The notes beneath the pieces were generated by a model. That model was given only the letters and a program-made list of their open reading frames with translations. It was not told where the DNA came from and made no database searches. A stretch of DNA of 64,000 bases from Bacteroidota bacterium. GTDB lineage: Bacteria > Bacteroidota > Bacteroidia > Cytophagales > Spirosomataceae. The stretch covers positions 62,001 through 126,000 of the forward strand of contig JAIUOF010000009.1 in assembly GCA_020161355.1 (NCBI GenBank), read 5' to 3'. A program made the position numbers and the translations under genes. This document shows positions 59,924 through 64,000 of the stretch, one piece after another (within the stretch, counting starts at the first letter, position 1; each line of letters opens with the position of its first letter).

Positions 59924-62479
59924 ATGACAAAACAAAACCTGGAAACGCTTTTTACGCAAGAAGTTCACAACAAGTATTTGGTATTCAATACTTTGTTTTC
60001 AAGACTTCCTTATGACAAAATGACCAATATCGGTCAGCTGATGCCTTTTTTGCATGACAATGCCGAACTGGGCTTTGAAAACGGCAAAACACCAAAGGAA
60101 ATCATCGATGGCTTCTTTGAAAGATATACTTCTATAAAGACTGAGAAAGAAAAAATCGATTTACTTTTCAGATTTATCACTTATATCGAGCGTCAGGTGG
60201 TGCTTTTTGACAGTGTTGAAGATTCGGCTTTTGAAAAACTTCAGGCCCATAACAATCTGGGTTCTATCAATGCCATTCTGGCATTGGCCAAACAGGAAGG
60301 AAAAATAGAAGAGGTGAAAGAGAAACTTCGGAATTTTAAGGTCAGGATGGTTTTTACGGCTCACCCTACTCAGTTTTACCCCAATAGTGTGTTACGTATC
60401 ATTCAGGATCTGGAAGAATGTATCAAAACCAATGATATCAATGCGATAGACTCCCTTTTGCAACAACTGGGCAAAACTCCGTTTATCAACGAACAGCAGC
60501 CTACTCCCGTAGAAGAAGCCCAAAGTATTATTTTCTTCCTTAGACATGTGTATTATGATGCTTTGGGGATGCTCCATGATAAAATTTATGGTGACCTTAT
60601 GGACAACGACGAGAATTTCAAACCTATCATAGAATTGGGTTTCTGGCCGGGTGGTGACCGCGATGGAAATCCTTTCGTAACCGCAGAGATTACCAAAAGA
60701 GTCGCTCAGGAGCTTAGAACTAATATTTTGAAGTGCTATTATAATCATTTCAAAGACATTAGACGCCGCTTTACATTTAAGGGTATCATTCCGATGTTGG
60801 ATAAAATCAATGCAAAGATTTATACCAATATGTTTGGCCTGAACAATGACCTCACGGCTGATGAGTTGCTGAGCGATATGCTTGCCGTGAGAGAAAAAAT
60901 GGTGACTCATCATAAGTCTATGTTTATTGATGAAATGGACCGTTTTATTCATCGTATCAAACTTTTCGGGTTACATTTTGCTAGTCTGGATATCAGACAA
61001 GACAGCAGCATCCATGAAAAAGTGATGGAAGCTGTAAATCAGAAATTTAAGATTTCAGAAAAAAATTATGCCGATTGGACTGAGGCCGAAAAGATTGAAT
61101 TCCTGACCCATGCTGATTTAAATGTGAATGAGGAGGAGTTCGAGGATTCTTTGGTAAAAGACACATTCAAAACCATAAGGGCAGTAGCCGAAATTCAGGC
61201 AAAAAATGGAGAAAAAGCCTGCCATCGTTACATCATATCTAATTCTACCTCAGCTTGTTCGGTGTTAGAGGTGGAGGCAATGTTTAGGTTCTGTGGGATA
61301 TCAGGAAAGAACTTAAATGTGGATATTGTTCCTCTGTTCGAAACTATAGAAGGCCTTGACAGTGCCCGTGACTCCATGGACAAACTTTACCGTTTGCCAC
61401 AATACGAACAACATTTGCACCACCGTCATCATTTTCAGACTATTATGCTCGGATTTTCGGATGGCACCAAAGATGGTGGATACATCAAAGCCAACTGGGA
61501 AATCTATAAGGCCAAAGAAAAATTGACTGCCATATCGGCACAGCACGGCGTAAATGTGATTTTCTTTGATGGTCGCGGAGGCCCTCCGGCTCGGGGTGGT
61601 GGAAAAACTCATCAGTTTTATGCTTCTCAGGGGCCCACTATCGCCAACAATGAGATTCAGATTACGATACAGGGGCAAACGATCTCCTCGATGTATGGTT
61701 CGGTACCACAAGCGGTTTTCAACTTTGAGCAATTGCTCTCTGCCGGAATTATCAACGACGTATTTACCGATAACAAATCATTGCTGGATAGTAATGAGAA
61801 AAAACTCATTGAAGAATTAGCAGACTTAGGAGGTGAAAAATATCTTGAATTAAAAAATCACCCGCTTTTTGTTCCCTATCTGGAAAACAAAAGTCCGCTT
61901 AAATATTATGGAAAGACCAATATTGGTTCCAGACCGAGTAAAAGAAGTTCGGGAGCTAAGCTCAAACTTTCTGATTTGAGAGCGATTCCCTTCGTAGGTT
62001 CATGGAGTCAATTGAAGCAAAACGTACCGGGATTTTTTGGTTTCGGAACAGCCCTGCAAAAGAAAATAGACCAGGGAAAACTGGATGAGTTGAGGTCACT
62101 TTTTGAAAATTCTTTGTATTTCAAAACCTTGATGCAAAATTCTATGATGGCCCTTTCAAAAACCTATTTTCCTTTAACTTCTTACATGAAAAATGACCCG
62201 GTTTACGGTGAGTTTTGGAATATTTTGTACGAGGAAAGTCAACGGAGTATTCAAAATATGCTGTTAGTTTCTGGTCAAAAGGAGTTGATGGAAACTGACC
62301 CAATCAGCATGCTTTCAGTAAATTACCGTGAGCACATTGTATTACCACTTTTGGCTATACAACAATATGCCCTTCAAAAACTGGAAGAAACTGAAGATGA
62401 AACTGAAAAACAGGTTTTTGAAAAAATGGTAACCCGATCACTATTCGGAAATATCAACGCCAGCCGCAATTCGGCATAA
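59924..62479 (+). CDS. ppc: phosphoenolpyruvate carboxylase
   Basis: 851 residues from ATG 59924; the upstream TTG lies inside the promoter element. It converts PEP and bicarbonate to oxaloacetate. Catalytic regions: FTAHPTQFYPNSVL (His), GFWPGGDRDGNPFVT, MLGFSDGTKDGGYIKANW and FFDGRGGPPARGGGKT. The C-terminus reads FGNINASRNSA instead of the common RNTG end. It supplies the TCA cycle. A strong hairpin with T-run follows. Confidence 0.96.
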   Translation: MTKQNLETLFTQEVHNKYLVFNTLFSRLPYDKMTNIGQLMPFLHDNAELGFENGKTPKEIIDGFFERYTSIKTEKEKIDLLFRFITYIERQVVLFDSVEDSAFEKLQAHNNLGSINAILALAKQEGKIEEVKEKLRNFKVRMVFTAHPTQFYPNSVLRIIQDLEECIKTNDINAIDSLLQQLGKTPFINEQQPTPVEEAQSIIFFLRHVYYDALGMLHDKIYGDLMDNDENFKPIIELGFWPGGDRDGNPFVTAEITKRVAQELRTNILKCYYNHFKDIRRRFTFKGIIPMLDKINAKIYTNMFGLNNDLTADELLSDMLAVREKMVTHHKSMFIDEMDRFIHRIKLFGLHFASLDIRQDSSIHEKVMEAVNQKFKISEKNYADWTEAEKIEFLTHADLNVNEEEFEDSLVKDTFKTIRAVAEIQAKNGEKACHRYIISNSTSACSVLEVEAMFRFCGISGKNLNVDIVPLFETIEGLDSARDSMDKLYRLPQYEQHLHHRHHFQTIMLGFSDGTKDGGYIKANWEIYKAKEKLTAISAQHGVNVIFFDGRGGPPARGGGKTHQFYASQGPTIANNEIQITIQGQTISSMYGSVPQAVFNFEQLLSAGIINDVFTDNKSLLDSNEKKLIEELADLGGEKYLELKNHPLFVPYLENKSPLKYYGKTNIGSRPSKRSSGAKLKLSDLRAIPFVGSWSQLKQNVPGFFGFGTALQKKIDQGKLDELRSLFENSLYFKTLMQNSMMALSKTYFPLTSYMKNDPVYGEFWNILYEESQRSIQNMLLVSGQKELMETDPISMLSVNYREHIVLPLLAIQQYALQKLEETEDETEKQVFEKMVTRSLFGNINASRNSA

Positions 62480-62505
62480 CAAGCATATTCTTTCCAAATT
62501 TTTAT

Positions 62506-62559
62506 TTCCATATTTTGCAAATTATTCTCAAATTGTTTGCAAAATATGGAATCTTTTTT
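62506..62559. terminator. 16-bp perfect inverted repeat after ppc
   Basis: TTCCATATTTTGCAAA and TTTGCAAAATATGGAA are perfect inverted copies with a 14-nt loop, followed by TCTTTTTTT. It is probably the ppc terminator, but it is also 13-20 nt before the GNAT gene and could act as an operator. Confidence 0.8.
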
Positions 62560-62571
62560 TATATTTATGAA

Positions 62572-63039
62572 ATGAATATTGTAGATGTTTCCACAGATGA
62601 GCTAATTCCAATAGAGATTTTACCTGTCGAAAAAACAGATTACAAATTCATTTCAAAAAATCGTTATTTCTTCAATTGGAAAGAAGAACAAAATCAGGAA
62701 GTTTTAAAGCTTATTATTAAAGGTAAAAATGATATTTTGGGGTTGATTTCCTATGAAGATATTCCCGAAGAATGGCGATTTCACATCAGACTTTTAACAG
62801 TTTCAAAAGAAAATAAAGGAGCAAATAGGAAATATAGTAAAATTGCCGGGAACCTAATTGTTTACCTCGCAAAGCTGGCAATTAGAAAATACGGAATAAT
62901 GGGATGTGTATCATTAAGGCCCAAAACTCAAATTGCACAACATTACATAAAAAATTACAAAATGAAAATAACAGGAATGACTTTAAGCTTGGAAGTTCCT
63001 GAAATTTTGGACTTAATCAATCAATACGAAAATGAATAA
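62572..63039 (+). CDS. GNAT-acetyltransferase-like protein
   Basis: 155 residues from ATG 62572. Beta-strand and helix order, with ILGLISYEDIPEEWRFHIRLLTVSKENKGANRKYSKIAGNLI, resembles the GNAT fold (LLTVSKENKGxNRKYSKIA near the acetyl-CoA site, CVSLRPKTQIAQHYIKNYKM at the end). It overlaps the following XRE-type gene by 8 nt, the layout of a toxin-antitoxin pair. Toxin function is inference. Confidence 0.7.
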   Translation: MNIVDVSTDELIPIEILPVEKTDYKFISKNRYFFNWKEEQNQEVLKLIIKGKNDILGLISYEDIPEEWRFHIRLLTVSKENKGANRKYSKIAGNLIVYLAKLAIRKYGIMGCVSLRPKTQIAQHYIKNYKMKITGMTLSLEVPEILDLINQYENE

Positions 63040-63550
63040 GAAAAGCGAAGAATATATTGATTTTGGCGTTGATTCAAGGTACAGCACAATTGAAGAAAAA
63101 ACTAGTGATGCGGTGATTTTGATGCAAGCCAGACTGGAAAGAATGAAAAATTTGCCCAAAGAGCAAATCATACGAACTAAGCTCATACAATTAAAACTTG
63201 AAATGGATGAGTTTTTGAAGCAAGGCACTTTAGGTTTATCTCATAAATTTTCTGATTTTTTGGGAAAATATATTGACATTTTGTACACAAAACATGCCTA
63301 TTTTTCCAAAGACCTAAATATTACCCCGGTGTTTTTGAGTCAAATAATCAATGGCCATAGGTTGGCAAGTGAAGAGTTTTTGTTAAAATTAACAGTCCAT
63401 TCCGAAAAAACTTTTGAAACTGTCTGCTTTTTTAATAAAAACACCTGGTTTCAGATTTTTTATCAGGAAAAAATCAATCAGCTGATTTTCAGACAGGATG
63501 AGTGGCGATCAGAAATCGAAAAACAGGTGAAATTTTCAGAGTTGGTTTAG
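63032..63550 (+). CDS. XRE/HTH protein, putative antitoxin or regulator
   Basis: 172 residues. The central to C-terminal helix-turn-helix is FSKDLNITPVFLSQIINGHRLASEEFLLKL, of the HigA/XRE style. The N-terminus is helical and charged. Translationally coupled to the GNAT-like gene (8-nt overlap). It probably binds its own promoter region and/or neutralises the partner. Confidence 0.7.
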   Translation: MNKKSEEYIDFGVDSRYSTIEEKTSDAVILMQARLERMKNLPKEQIIRTKLIQLKLEMDEFLKQGTLGLSHKFSDFLGKYIDILYTKHAYFSKDLNITPVFLSQIINGHRLASEEFLLKLTVHSEKTFETVCFFNKNTWFQIFYQEKINQLIFRQDEWRSEIEKQVKFSELV

Positions 63551-63558
63551 AAAATTTT

Positions 63559-64000
63559 TTAGTTTTTCGAAAACTCCATCACCTCAAAATCAAATTCATT
63601 CTTTTCATTTTTCTGAAAAGCAGTTTGGGAAATAAGATTCCAGGAAAGGTATGGTACAAAATCAAAAAATGCATCGGCTTCTGGAGCAGCTTCTACCATG
63701 GTAAGATATATCTTGTTGGCATATTTTCCGGCTAACTTGTATATTTCTGCACCACCCAAAATAAATATTTCTTCATCGGAATTTTCAAATAATTCTAAAG
63801 CTGACTCCAGGCTATTTACGATTTCTACACCTCCTATTTTTAAGTCTTTTTGTCTGGTAATTACGACATTTCTGCGGTTTGGCAGAGGTTTTCCAAGCGA
63901 ATCATAAGTTTTTCGGCCCATAATAACAGCATGACCTGAAGTAACTTTTTTGAAATTTTTTAAGTCATCAGAAAGTCTCCAAAGCAATTGGTTATCTTTT
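63559..64000 (-). CDS. folA: dihydrofolate reductase (N-terminus beyond window)
   Basis: Open from the window edge; the frame enters as KDNQLLWRLSDDLKNFK, the conserved segment after the missing first 15 residues or so. Further motifs: GHAVIMGRKTYDSLGKPLPNRRNVVITR and EEIFILGGAEIYKLA. DHFR reduces dihydrofolate with NADPH. About 147 residues are visible, close to the end of the family length of about 160. It converges on the XRE gene (8-nt gap). Confidence 0.96.
   Translation of the reverse strand, partial: KDNQLLWRLSDDLKNFKKVTSGHAVIMGRKTYDSLGKPLPNRRNVVITRQKDLKIGGVEIVNSLESALELFENSDEEIFILGGAEIYKLAGKYANKIYLTMVEAAPEADAFFDFVPYLSWNLISQTAFQKNEKNEFDFEVMEFSKN

Noticed and set aside
60392..60952. 186-codon minus-strand frame within ppc
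   Set aside because: Shadow of ppc, whose motifs are unambiguous.
1..64000. tRNA, rRNA or transposase genes
   Set aside because: I looked for tRNA-like cloverleaf ends, rRNA-like blocks and transposase or integrase motifs and saw none I could support.

Overview
The window looks like a chromosomal segment of a Bacteroidota bacterium, probably of the Cytophagales type. The DNA is AT-rich. Several genes carry the Bacteroidota -7 promoter element TAnnTTTG and have no obvious Shine-Dalgarno sequence. There are many lipoproteins, a TonB receptor with a CarboxypepD_reg-like N-terminus, and clade II (Sec/lipoprotein-type) nos genes. Genus-level placement is inference.

Layout. 1-9723: housekeeping and miscellaneous genes (ffh, hemH, a PurF-like amidotransferase, a lipoprotein truncated globin, a 599-residue protein of unknown function). 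9954-17506: nitric oxide respiration genes norC-norB-norQ-norD-norE-norF, followed by a second, quinol-NOR-like gene. That protein lacks the quinol-site residues, has Asn for one FeB histidine and Gln for the FeB-site glutamate; this is the signature described for NO dismutase (Nod). 17864-23103: a defence cassette (DUF3883 protein, membrane protein, single-chain restriction-methylation enzyme). 23418-25665: a heme-copper-oxidase-like membrane protein, a 21-bp minisatellite and an interrupted small reading frame. 26128-27293: Rrf2 regulator and the Fe-S repair protein Ric/ScdA. 27464-35377: cytochrome c, nosZ, membrane protein, nosL, nosD, nosF, NnrS-like protein, nosY and a FAS1 lipoprotein.

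35459-45004 appears to be a copper-handling locus next to the copper-demanding nos operon. It has two HCDGKC small membrane proteins, a TonB receptor, a CECC beta-propeller, an MbnP/MbnH pair, a YHS protein, a PepSY membrane protein and a CDVCGCG outer-membrane protein. The 3' end of the last gene is repeated as a 112-bp imperfect copy 4,556 bp downstream. The DNA between holds a Septu-like ATPase/HNH pair, whose ATPase is frameshifted at an A8 tract, and a DUF4143 ATPase. 49567-64000 holds a DUF4287/DUF5655 protein, a DoxX-like protein, creatininase-like, threonine-aldolase-like and two Gfo/Idh/MocA proteins, a DEAD-box helicase, a radical SAM protein, ppc, a GNAT/XRE pair and the partial folA.

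How it fits together. The window encodes NO to N2O (cNor), N2O to N2 (NosZ) and possibly NO to N2 plus O2 (Nod candidate), with no nitrite reductase and no nosR visible. A 15-bp palindrome (ATAAAAG-n-CTTTTAT and variants) lies before norC, before ric/rrf2 and before the cytochrome c-nosZ operon, so the three units may share one nitrosative-stress regulator, plausibly the Rrf2 protein encoded here. Coordinates of starts were re-chosen where the longest open frame began at an implausible codon.
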